From assembly GCA_008828725.1 (NCBI GenBank), contig MEHQ01000877.1:141639-205638 (forward strand): a DNA stretch of 64,000 bases. The letters run 5' to 3'. Every line of letters starts with the position of its first letter. The stretch's first letter is position 1. The notes under the pieces were generated by a model. The model was not told the origin of the DNA and ran no database searches. It was given only the letters and a program-made list of their open reading frames with translations. The translations under genes were made by a program, and so were the position numbers. Shown one piece after another: positions 26,205-38,400 of this stretch. This stretch comes from Saccharina japonica (lineage: Eukaryota; Sar; Phaeophyceae; Laminariales; Laminariaceae).

Positions 26205-26420
26205 ATTTGTTTTTGCCATCCCATTTACTATCTTCGCCCTTCTTTTCTCTCCCCTTCCTATTAAGGACGACCAAACAAAGTAAATAGGACCACATTTTGT
26301 GTGTAAACATAGGTGAATATTTAGGTGTTTGTGTTTGCCGCAGGTCCTATTTACTAGCAGGTAGCATTTACTGTGGCCCCCGGTAATAGTCGCAACTCAG
26401 ATCGGCAAAAAAAAACATTA
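26205..26420 (-). mobile_element. Family E retroposon split by a family A MITE
   Basis: E sequence before 26260 (CCATCCCATTTACTATC, CGCCCTTCTTTTCTCT) resumes after 26388 (TAGTCGCAACTCAGATC). The other E copies are continuous at this point, so the MITE inserted here later. Confidence 0.6.
26261..26386. mobile_element. Family A MITE inserted in family E, TA duplication
   Basis: 126 bp from TTAAGGACGACC to GGCCCCCGGTAA, with TA at 26259-26260 and 26387-26388. Comparison with uninterrupted E copies (CCTAGTCG) shows that exactly TA was duplicated, as for Tc1/mariner-type elements. Confidence 0.8.
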
Positions 26421-26999
26421 CGTCGATTAAAAGGATAATACCTGGTAGGCCTTAACCTATACTATTCTATACTATGAGGTGTGTCAGCTTTTTCATTCTG
26501 AATGAATGATACCCTGCACATTGTCGGAAGGCAAATAATATAATAAAACTATTAATATTAATAGTAGTATATAGTGTCTTAAGAGTACATCCAATAGGCA
26601 TGCATCATTTATTTATAACTTTTTACAGATCAATAATAATTTTATGAGTGATCAACGCTGAAGATCATGCTGCACATTGTCGGATGGCAAAGATAATAAT
26701 AATAAGAGTACCCCCAATACGTAGGCATGAACCATTTGTAACTTTTTTTAAGTTAAGAGTACGCCCAAAGGGCATGAACCATTTACGTATTACCTTTTAA
26801 AGATTATTATGTTGTAGTCTAAGAGTGAGCCCAATAGGCGTGAACCAGTTTCCTTCCCCCGTACCATGTCTGCGTTTTATAATCGGGGTGGAGCACTCGA
26901 TTTTGTTTGCCTGACCGGCGTGAACCCGGCACGGAACACCCCGGCATTATAGGGGCACCAAGATAGAATCAGGGGGCGTATACCCCCGATTGGTGATGT
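26421..26999. other. No gene; AT-rich diverged repeats
   Basis: Segments around AAGAGTACCCCCAATACGTAGGCATGAACCATT style repeats: the core GGCATGAACCATTT or a variant recurs at about 26600, 26725, 26770 and 26835, spaced 45-120 bp. Looks like a decayed short tandem repeat. Confidence 0.45.
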
Positions 27000-27270
27000 T
27001 GACCTTTCCAGTTTTAGTTTTAGTTTTATTTTTACCTTCACATAGCGTGTAGAGGGGAGCGGAGGGCTCCAGACTATCTGTTTTTGACTGGCTTTGATCG
27101 CTTTGCGGACCCTTCGGGTTCCACTTTTATTTCAGTATACCTTTTTTTGGGTAAGTTAGCCTGTGACCACGGGAATCGACCGTGTCAAGTGTTGGATTAG
27201 TACGGACAGATGGAGGTACTGGATAGAGAGACCGGCACGGTTTTTAATGTGAAGACAACAACAACATTGA
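27000..27270 (+). mobile_element. Family G non-LTR 3' end with ACA-repeat tail
   Basis: Ends GGTTTTTAATGTGAAGACAA followed by CAACAACA. Its last 160 bp (TTAGCCTGTGACCACGGGAA ... GGATAGAGAGACCGGCACGG) match the reverse complement of 55060-55222. A short-repeat tail and variable 5' ends are typical of non-LTR retroelements. Upstream limit unclear. Confidence 0.6.
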
Positions 27271-28099
27271 TTTACAACTTTTTGAAGATTTGGAGCTTTC
27301 GTTGTTATATAAGATGATATCCTCGTTTAAAGTAAATATGACGTGAACAGTTTGCACATATGTACGTATATCATACCAGGTATATGTCTTACGTATATCA
27401 TACCAGGTATATGTCTTATCCAATAGAACCTTCTTAACTGTTGGAGCGGGCTCATTTTGCCGTATTCACCCGCCCCGATATTTGTGTACCTCGCACTGCT
27501 GCTGCTGTGTTTTACGAGTACCTACCTGTCTGCTGTGGTACTCTTTGGACTACAGTGGTGTGCAAGATTATGTATTAAGTATTGAAAAATTAAAATTATG
27601 TATGTGTACAGCAGCACGTATGTACATAATGTCGTATACGATATGTGCGAGTGTATACGATATTTCCATCTTGTTTGTGTCGAACCTGATTACTACTTTT
27701 ACAACTTGTAACATGAACTCAAGTGTAGAAACCAAGCAGATTGCCTGGTGTTCACTAACTTCACCCACCCGTAGTACCCCCTATACGTACAGTTATTGTT
27801 TGCCGCATACTCGTACGATGTAAATCATAATAGGCGGGTAGAAACTGATTTACGTCCTGAATTGCAGTAATATTACTGCACATATTGCGTATTTACTTTG
27901 TACATACTTACGATATGAATATATAAAAAAGGTAGCTGTAAGACCGTCAAATATAAGTACATATATTTCCAAAAAAAACCAAGAACTGCTGTGAGCTCGA
28001 GGATTTCAAATACAAGTACATGTATAATATCTCGTAGATACTATGCTGTGATGAATGAATAGGTGCGCACATCATCTCGAGCCTTTCGTTCGGCAAATA
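27271..28099. other. No gene; 27-bp tandem pair with TACCAGGTA
   Basis: A roughly 27-bp unit containing TACGTATATCATACCAGGTA occurs twice at 27364-27418, giving two TACCAGGTA motifs (27374, 27401). The rest has only short open frames. Confidence 0.5.
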
Positions 28100-28668
28100 A
28101 TGAATACTGAACCGAGGAGAGCAGTAACATCAACCAAACAGCAGAACAGCCGACACCCGCCGCCGTGCCTCCTACCTGCCGCCACCTACTGTACCAGATA
28201 GTAAAGTAGTATGGCACGGCCGGCCAGGAATAATTATTTACGAAAAATCGCCACCACTCATTCGTGTACCAGGTATACAACAATATACACATGCATACAT
28301 ATCATACCTGGCTCCCGCTATTCTAATACTCGTAGTGACAGCCCAGCACTTTCTTTGTAGAAAAGCCTCCCACATATTACACCCAGTCGGGATTGATTAC
28401 TCACAGCGGCGGCAAAATTTTCGCCTTTTCTCTCACATCTTTTTGGCTGTGGTCTAGATTTCGCTGTGTCCGCAAAGCGGTGTGTGAAGCGAGCAGCACC
28501 CATCGCATTCACTCTCTGCCGAGGTGTTGAATCCGAAGGTTCCCGGTGTACCTAGACTACCACTGTTTGTTGTTGTAGTGACTACTGCCCCGTAGGAGTA
28601 AATAGAGGTGGGGCGTTTAGAACCCATTTCACACACTCTCTGCCGCTGGGTTGCATCTTCCGACCGAC
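28100..28668 (+). promoter_or_regulatory. Upstream region / 5' UTR of GDSL copy 1
   Basis: About 570 bp upstream of the copy 1 ATG align with 53885-54406 upstream of copy 2, with conserved patches such as TCGGGATTGA, GCGAGCAGCACCCAT and CTCCGACCGACATG-like sequence just before the start codon. Conservation outside the coding exon suggests promoter and 5' UTR. No clear TATA box is seen here. A TACCAGGTATA motif sits at 28267, about 400 bp before the ATG. Confidence 0.5.
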
Positions 28669-29400
28669 ATGGGGAGAAGAACGTTGCTGCTGGGCGCTAC
28701 TGCTGGTGCCGGCCTCTTCCTTGGCATCGTAGCTGGCTCGAGCGACGACTTGAATGCCCCGCGGCCACCATACTACAAGAAATGGCGACAAAACCCCAAG
28801 GTTTGTCTCACGCAGAGAGCTATTCCACGTACCACAGCAGCAGTCGGAGGTTTAGGTTTCATAACTGTAGTGGCAGTACACCGGTACAGAGTAGCGGTAC
28901 AGTCAAGGTACAGTCGGTATATCATTAGTAGTAGATGAAGTACTTCAAGTACAAGATTAATAGTGGTACGGTAGTACATACATACATACATCATGTAGAT
29001 GGGGGCCGCTGGGATGGCACCTACAGCAGCTGCGGTACCTTATTCCTCTCGAGTCGGAGTTTTTTTGTGCGCCTTGCGTGTACATGGACTACACTACAGA
29101 GTATTACGAATACACATTGGGTGGGAAAGCCGAGCGTGCGAGAGGGGTTCGCGGGATGAAACAACGACGCATCCACCGGGTAGGTACTACACTAAATAAA
29201 GTATCCTGAATTTCGAAGGTGTGTCACACAGCTTTATTTCGTAGGTGCTGCCACAGCCGTGAAAAAACACTATTAATAGTTGTTACTATTAGTAGTGCTA
29301 TATCAGAGTCATCGTACTCGTAGAGCAGCGAGCGGTAGTAATAGCAGCAGCAGTAAGCAATGAAACATTTTATAGTAGTAGACGTAGTAGTAGTAGTAGC

Positions 29401-29462
<62 letters not shown>

Positions 29463-29464
29463 AC

Positions 29465-29498
<34 letters not shown>

Positions 29499-32400
29499 GA
29501 GCAGCAGTATTATATTGGAGCACTGCTGTGCAGTTAGCAGCATACTTGCAAGTAGGAGTAGTTAGTTGTGGTGTATTGCGATAGTATATACAGCAAGCAG
29601 TACTGCTGGATTATTACTGGAATGTCAAGGTATTCAACATACCTGGTACTATACTATACCTGGTATATATACCGGATGCCACTGTAAGACCACATTGATT
29701 GGTTGTCATTTTCCCTGATACATACCGTCCCTGTGTGATACATATACTGTTGTAAATCCTTTCCAGAATCCGAGGAAAACTAGGAGACCACGTCGAAAAT
29801 TGTGAGAACGTGGGGGCGAGGTTGCAAGGTTCTAGATCGATAAGAAGGCGCGGAACCTATCGTACCGGTTTGCTGAGTGAGGTTTGATTTGTGACAAGGT
29901 CGAGCCCCGAAAAAGAATGTAGGCTCGTCCGCCCTATTTTACCTCCCCTCCTGCGTATCTGGTATGTGTGTGTGTGTTCTTCACATTAAACCTTCCGTTC
30001 TACCCGTCGACATCCAGCACACCCCGTGTCCGTGCCGGTTCTTCTCATCGTAGAGAGGTACCAGTTATTAATATGTAGTCACAAAACTACGACACAGATA
30101 TACTACGCTGCATTGAATTACATTTCTCCCCCTAAATACTGTTTTTTTTTAAAGCAGTAGTACAGTACGCGACATCAGTTAAGAATCTCCTATTTTGGCT
30201 GAGGCTCGCGGCTTATTGTCATGTCAACGATGAGCACAGGCTTTTAATGGCTATTATATAGGATTTAGAGTAGCGTCCTTGCTGAGCACAAATGCTTAGC
30301 TGTAAATCCTTCAAGTATGTAAAAACTCAGCCTGAAATTCTTAACTACAAGATTCTTAACAACTGTCGCGTACTGTATAGTGCAGAAGACTGAAGACTGA
30401 CCCACGTTCTTTCGCTCATGTTATTACAGTATCTTCATATTAGTGTAGTTCGTGTATGCTACTGCTGTCACTTAATAATGGGTCAATGTCCCGATCATGT
30501 ACGATACCATACCTTACTTACTATATACGGATTTTTTTTCTTGCCTAATCCTGCGTACATTCTGACAACGCCACGCTCTGAATGTGGTCTTGCTCCCGTT
30601 TGGCATTCCGGCCTTGCGGTACCTGATTCCGCCCTGACCCGAACCGTCCCATCCACCCTGGCTGAAATATTGACGCCCTGATCTCCCCCAAGCCTGACCC
30701 ACCATAAACGACGATTTCCGCCAAACTGACACAGCAAAAAATATATATATCATGACATTAACACATACACAAACCAGCACATAGTAGACGACCTGCAGAG
30801 TTTTCTTTGCTTGCTCGTCTTGCGTTTTGTTTTTTTTGTTTTTTTTGCCATCCCATTTATTATCTTCGCCCTTCTTTTTTCTCTCCCTCTTTAGTCGTAG
30901 CTCAGACCCGGGGTCACAAAGTAGGTTCTTCTCTTCCCTCCCCACTACGGTTCTTTTGCCTTGCATTTTTATCGCGAGAAGATTTTAGCACTCTCTTCTC
31001 TCGTCGACTTGCGTCGGATGGTGCCGCCACATATCATTCCAGGGAAAACATAAACATATATATATAATATGTACGAAAACATCTTACATTATATTATATT
31101 ATATATATACATGGATGGTATTGAGGACCCTGTGTGTCCCTTATTTATTGAGGCTCTTATCGGCACTGCTGTTGCATTGACACAACGTAATATCAACCAT
31201 GTGAAAGGCAACACACAACATGGTAAGCAGAAGAAGTTTGCACGCCACAAGTTATCCTCTCAGCAAATATATTTATTTATATATACAACCATTTTTGTTT
31301 GTTGTCAATGTTCGGCGTTGCGTGTATCTATAGTCTTTTCCTGTCGTTCTTAGTCTTGCTTTGTTGGCACTGTTTTTTTTTCGGTTCATTTCATTTCATT
31401 TGGTTTCTTTTAACTAGATGTCGCATCTCATCTGGGAGAAGCACGACATTTTTTTTTTTTTTTTTTCTTTTCATTTTGTCATGCTTTTGTTTGGTTGCTT
31501 GATTGTTGATTTGCTTCAGTATGTTTACTTTCTATTATTTTTCCTTTTCGCTTTTTTCTTTCTTTTCTCTTTTTTTTCTCTTGCATGCACCTGGATTGCT
31601 AGCAGGGTAGGTCTTGCCTGTCGCATATGGCATTGCATTGTCTGCTCTGCTTACTGCACTGAGTGTAGTATCTCTGTGTCGTAGTTTTGTGACCACAGAA
31701 CTGGTACCTTTTTAGGATGATGAATCGGCACGGACACTGGGTGTGCTGGATGTCGACGGGTAGAAAGGAAGGTTTAATGTGAAGAACACACACACACACA
31801 TAGTATACTGACGCTCGTAGTACGAATGAAGCCTCTGTCGTAGCGCAAATTATCGATAACAATACAGAACGCAGCTTAGAAGACGTGTTTTGACCATTTT
31901 GAAGGTGGACTCGCAGGGCTTGAAAAAAAGTTGGCGTGGCGTTCCTGAGGACAGAACATCGAAGCCCCCATCTGGTGCGTCAGGATACCAACCGTCTCTG
32001 TTTTTTTTCGGGGGGTTTTAGACCTGGCGCGACCTCCCCCCCCCCTCCCGTCACAGACACGCCTGCGGCCTATGCTACGATAGAGCTAGCATTATTTTAT
32101 TGGGTTGTTTTTCTGAATGGCGGGGCTCCTTTACCCAACATCGGCGGAGATTCATGCTTTTGTTGCAAGATTTTTCATTATTTTGCTTCCTGTAGATCAT
32201 GGGATTTTTCCTTGTGTAGCGCTCTTATTTCTCTCCACACTACCAGTTTTTGACTCACTACTGTGACGGGGGACCACATCAAATTAGGACCTATGGTACA
32301 GACAAAACCCAATATATTTTCCCATTTTTGACGCATGCTACGATAGAGGTGCACCATGTTTTTTCTGAGCTCCTAACTTAAGGAGCGTCATACCTCACCG

Positions 32401-35400
32401 AAAAAAGGATTTTGGAGGAAACTAAAAGTGCTGCCAGATGAGAAATCTCATGACCAAAGTATACTCTGAAACATTATTCGTCACAAAAATGAAAAAACGA
32501 CGAATTTGGGTTGAGGAGCCCGATCGTTCAGAAAACGATTCAGACAAAAAGTGCTACCTCTACCGTAGTACGCGTCTTGTACTAACAATATTTGGTCCTA
32601 TTTACTGTGATCCCCCGTAATATTTAGTATTGATCTCCTGCAGTGCGAAGGCTCAGACAAACACATGTTGCACCTCTATACCCGTAGCCTGCTATGTACC
32701 CGCCTGCGTATGTAATATTTTCCATCAACGATCCAGCACATGCCATACTCACGTATCTCCAGAGTCCGTATATGAGAACTGCTCATATATCTACGTGCTG
32801 TTTGACTGCTGTTAGTCAGTAGCCGTACATAATTTAGGGGAGCTTACGTACCACTTATCCGCGAAAATGCTCGAGGGCCACTACTGCTGTGTACGAGACC
32901 AGTAGAACCGACCCTGACCCTACCTCTAAGCCAATCAGATAAGCCCAATCAACCATCCATTGGTTAGCAGCAGCTCCCTGTGTTTGGCACACAACAGTGT
33001 GTGTCAGCCATGTCAACCATAGTATAGTAGTAACAGCCCCTTTATAGTGCCGGTATCAGCCATCAAACTCTACGAGCTGGCTGATATTTCTGTTGGATCC
33101 GTTCGGATTGGTCAAGGAGCCTCGCTGGAGGCCGCTCCGGAGAGCCTCGCTGCAGGATCGCGGCCGGAGGCTTGGCTGTAAAAACGCGATGTGACTTCAC
33201 TATTACGGAGGACCATAGTAAATAAGACCCACGGCTAACACTAAAACCTAGGGCTGTGAGTCGGTTTCATTTCACGACTAATAACTAGTCGCTAGTCGGC
33301 TTCGCCGACTAGCTGACTTTAGTCGGTAAGTCGGCTGGCGAAGCGAGCCAAAAAAAACAACCCCGGCCGAGGGGGCCCCGCTGGAGGCGCCCCGGAGGGC
33401 CGGAGGCAAATAAAAAACTACTTGGCTTCACTTTACGCAAGAAAAGCGCAAACAATATTACCTAGATTCACGTAAGTTTCAAACGAAAAACACAAAAAAG
33501 CTTCAGTTTACACAAGAAATTAACAAAAAACGAGAAGTACAACGCATGTACCAGGTATATCTACCCCGGACTAGAGGAACGGGACAGCAATTGTGTGAGT
33601 CGCAATACTACCTGGCGGGGATTCGAGCGAAAAAGCGAACTCATCACCAAGATAGCGGTGCAAAAGTTATCCTCAGAAAAAATGCTTTTGGATCCCTCCG
33701 TGATGGTATTCGTTTATTAACGTGTCTCCCAACCTTGCGCGAAACGCGCGCGTCGATGACGACGGCAAGTCCTAAACCATCGATTATACAATATCGCACC
33801 TGGTACGAAAGACAAACCGTTTCCACAAAGACAAACGAAGACATGAAATATTAAACTAGGAACCTACTCGATGAACCCAAAGCTACAATACGACGTAGAC
33901 TCTGACGATTCATCGGGTAAACGCCAGCTTCCACAGCGGGTTATTGGATCTGAGCGGCTTGCTGCGCCTCGGCTCATGCTTCACGCGGTAGAGCACCGTT
34001 TTGGGGTCGCGCGCACTCGCCAAGGCGGTCCGCGGGCCGAAAATGGGCACAACTTCGCCGACGGGATCTCCGCCCTCAGCGTTGGCATTGGGTGCGCCAG
34101 GGCTGACGACGTCGGCACCGTCGAGAGAGATGGGCTGTTCCGCCATGTTTGTGTGTGTGTGCGGATCTCCCGCTGTGCGCTTCAGTGTCACAGGGCATGT
34201 GCGGGTATAAGATGGGCTCAGGGTATCCGCAGCCCGCATCAATTCACGTTAAAAGCTGTACCCCGCATTAAAAAAGCCTTCCTACAGTTAAGGAAACCCA
34301 ATAAGTCGGAAAGTCGGCACCTCCGTTTCACGACTGACTATTACTCCGACTAATAACTAGTCGGTGACTTAAGTCGTGCCGACTCACAGCCCTACTAGGA
34401 CCTATATATTTACCATTTTTGACTAACAATATTTGGTCCTATTTACTATGGTCCTCCGTAATAGAGAAAAACACTGTTTTGCATCGTAAATATTACGTCT
34501 GGGCTTTGCCGTATATATAGGCAATGCCAGACCCGGAGAACCCATGCCATCCGGGTCTGGGATAAACTCCATCCGTGGTGCATTCCGTCTCCTTTTCCCA
34601 CCTCGCTCGCTCTCTCGCCTCGTGCTTATCTTTGTATTTTTTTGTGTATACACGTGGCGCCGCATATTCTGATCGGTTTCCTCCGGTGTGCCATGATGAT
34701 GAGCTGATACGGTTTGACCTACTTTGTTTGTCCTCGATATTGTTTTGCATAGCACTACGTAGTATTTCTGCAGCCAGCAGACCGATACTGCCAGTAGACG
34801 AAGACTGACTGGCAGTAGACACGGATATCAGGGCCCCTATATATATACTTGCATGCTGCAGCTGTTGCGTGATGCGCGCACCGGCTAAAGACGCATGCTA
34901 CGATAGAAATGCACCATGTTTTTTTCTGAGCTCCTAACTTAAGGAACGTCATACCTCACCGAAAAATGATTTTGGAGGAAACTAAAAGTGCTGCCAGATG
35001 AGAAATCTCATGACCAAAGTATACTCTGAAACATTATTCGTCATAACAATGGAAGTCCGACGAATTTGGGTTAAGGAGCCCGATCGTTCAAAAAACGATT
35101 CAGCCAAAAAGTGCTACCTCTACCGTAGCACGCTTCTAAAGGGTGTTTGACGCGTGCTACGATAAAGGTTGCACTTTTTGGCTAAACGTTTTCTGGACGA
35201 TCGGGCTGCTTAACCCAAAATTACCGGACTCTCATTCTTGTGTTGCAACATTTATAATGGTAGACTCAGGTGGCACTTAGTCATGGCACTGCTTATCGAG
35301 TGGCACTTTCATTTTCCTCCCAAACCTATTTTCCGGTGACGGACGAAGCTCCTCAAGTGAGGAGCCCAGAAAAAAAACGGAATATGCCTCTATCGTAGCA

Positions 35401-38400
35401 TGCCTCGTTGGTGGCCCAAGACGTTTTCTGAACAAATACGGCGCGCGCGGACCGCCAACCCCCCAAGAAAGCGACGTTGCCACTTCTTGACCGGCTACAG
35501 CCGCCGAGGTCCACGGTAGCCTCCCGAATAGCCGGACGGGGTCTCTAATACCGCGTGATCCTAAGAGGGAGGGGAAACAAAGAAGGAAACAAATGGTTTC
35601 TCCTAAATCGTCCTGGGATTACAGCGTACAGAGTCGTTTTAGACTCGGGCCATTTTCGTTTGTGAGGTGTGTACAAACCAAACTTTTCCAGCCATCCTCG
35701 TGGTACCTAGTGTTAAATAAACAACCCCATTGCACCGTCAGGTCTTTCTCGTCCGAAGGCAGTATGAATGTTGCGATCTCGGTTGAGTTTCCTCGAGTTA
35801 GAAACTACTGTACCGATCATCGTGCTAACCGTTCTTCTACGGTGTGTTTCGTGCGCCTAGAAATGACGATCGGGCAGCGCGAAGACAAACAGTTTCGAAA
35901 TAATGTTCTCGATGATGTATTGGGCTCCTCGTGTGAGGAGCTCGAAGCAATAAGGCACCGCCCCTGAAATGCATTCATCATTTTTCAAACCGTGCTCGAT
36001 TTTTGCGACATTGCAGCAGTGGGGTATGTGGTGGGCTGCTGTGGCCTCTGTTGGTTTATCACGGCATCAGCACAGTCCAAATAGGACTCACATGGTTGTT
36101 TTTGAGTGTCGCACCAGGCCACACCCGGAGCCCTCTCGTTCGATACACGTGCGTATTCACACGCCCACCAAGGCGACTTTCTCCCCTGTATCGATATACC
36201 ATGCAATGCAGGAAGTGTTGCCCGATGTAGTGCCTGTCGGGTCGCTTGGCACCGATGGGATTGGCTATCGTGTGGCAGAGTGTGGGCTATAGCCGGTTGA
36301 TGCTAGATTGCCGGTATTGTTGGCTGACGAATACCGGCCCTATAGAGGGACGGACCACTGCTGTACTTTAATGTTGTCCCTACAGTATATATATATCTAA
36401 CACGTCAACCTATCGCCCAAGCCGAGAAGCGTTAGGTGTTTGTATAACCTGTGCTCCATCTGACAGTGAGGGAGGGGGAGGGACGGTCGTGGGCCCAGTC
36501 TTCTCTGACAGGACGGGAACCGCAGAATGTATATATATAATCCTGTTTGTATTGTGATTGTTGCGTTATGTGATCTGCATGTGGACAGCCATTCAAGGAT
36601 TAAAGAAACACGAGGCTAACAACGTACACCCCTCCTACCTCCCACCATAGCATGGCTCGCGTAAACTGTTCGATATTACATACATCGATTATGGTAACAA
36701 TATAAACTAATCCCTAGACGCTCCCCACCACACGTTCAAGTCCAAGTACACACGAGTACGGGAAGGCTTATATGGTTCTGACTCACCCGACGCCGCACAC
36801 GCACACGTCGTTTCCTCTTCAGGTGGTTGTGTTCGGCGACTCCACTTCCGATGCAGGCAGGAGGTTTAACGCCCCGGCGAGCTTCGACTTCGACGACATC
36901 GGGAAGTTTCCGTTCACAAAATTGTTCGAAGAGCCGGACAGTGATGTGAGTAGACGTTTATTCCCCAGCTTGTTTGTAACTGACCTGACCGGAGGGCCCT
37001 CTTGTTTAGGAACCGTTCTCTACTTCGTATACTTGGCCAATAATGCCTCATAGGGGGTTTGCCTTATCTTCTGAGCTCCTCTCATGGGAAGCTCAATATT
37101 GTTTGTGACTAGCCTGGCCGGACACACCAACGGAGGAGCTATCCACTACTTCCAAGTATACTTACCGTTACCTTCTGAGCCCCTCGCATGGATAACTCGA
37201 TATATTACCATACACATAAATGCGAAGTGGTTCGCTCGACAAAGACGACCAATGTTTCTGTGAGCTAGCACCAAAACCAATTTACTACTGCAGTGCGAAG
37301 GTCACACTAAACCGGCAGTGGTTAACTCTAGGGTCTGAACTAGTCAGACAACACCTACCCAAAAGCGGGCTGCCCCTTACGGTGGGATGAGTGGTTTCTA
37401 AATCACACCCCTGGTGTTTGATAACTGCCAAATATTGCATGCCTATCCCCTGAGGGCGACGGTCGGGCTGGCGTACAGTGCTGGATGAGCTCAGCTACAT
37501 GGGATATTATGTGGAGCGTATCACGCAGCCGTCTGGTGTCGTGCCACCCCTCCCAGCTTCTGCTGTTTGAGCGGTTGACGCTCTCTAGGCTAGTCGAACC
37601 CGACGATTGCAGGCTGCAGGTAACAGTGACGTCTTATCCTCGCTCCGACCCCCACCTGTATTTGCTTTCGGCAGACAATGTTCAGAGCGTACCTCCCGGA
37701 TCCTGGGTCCGTCACCAACGGCAAGTCGTGGCCGGGGTGGCTCAATGTGCCCGAGGTGAGCTTCATACACAAAGGCTCCCTCGCTCGTGGTTTCGTGTTG
37801 ATGCGTGTTGCTGATCGATCATGATCCGATCTCCTCTGTACTCTACCTGGGTAAAGCCACCACATGCAGTCAGTTCAAACGTTTACGGGCATATAATCAG
37901 CCGTGGGTCTTTTTCGTTCCCGTACCGTACCCATCGGATAGTGTATCGCTCTCAGCCCAACGATTTCTCAAAGTCGTTTGGTAAGTGAAAGGATAGAGCT
38001 CCCTGCGTTGGAAACCTCACCCCATCGTGTGCTCGTGTTCCCACCGTAACCACTTCATCTACCTATCTGCTTCGGAATGTGTGTGTGTTTTCGACATGGC
38101 GGGCAGGAGCTCAACTACGCCACGAGTTCCGGCACCGCCACCGACGCGTTCCGCTCTCGCGAGTCCTGCACGGGGTACACTGGCGAAGGAGAAGCCTTCC
38201 CCACAGCGGTGAGTCGGTGCACAGGTAGCGGGCCGTTAACCCGAGATCTGGTTTGAAGAGGCTAGTGCTTAGGTAAGGGAGCCAGGTTTACGTCGTCCTT
38301 GTTTAAGCTTCTCAGACCCACTCACCCGAACGACAACCCGATTTTCGTTGCAGTCTAAAGCAGTTTTGCCGTTTTTTCTAGGTTTCGGTGGTATGCATCG

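Noticed and set aside
28669-28938. Exon 1 read as a stand-alone small secreted protein of about 90 aa
   Set aside because: Similarity to copy 2 stops exactly at the donor GTTTGT after AAG, and phase 0 joins cleanly to the GDS exon in both copies.
33546-34242. Transposase inside the hAT derivative
   Set aside because: Neither open frame shows a recognisable hAT dimerisation or zinc-finger motif, and the element is too short for a full transposase.
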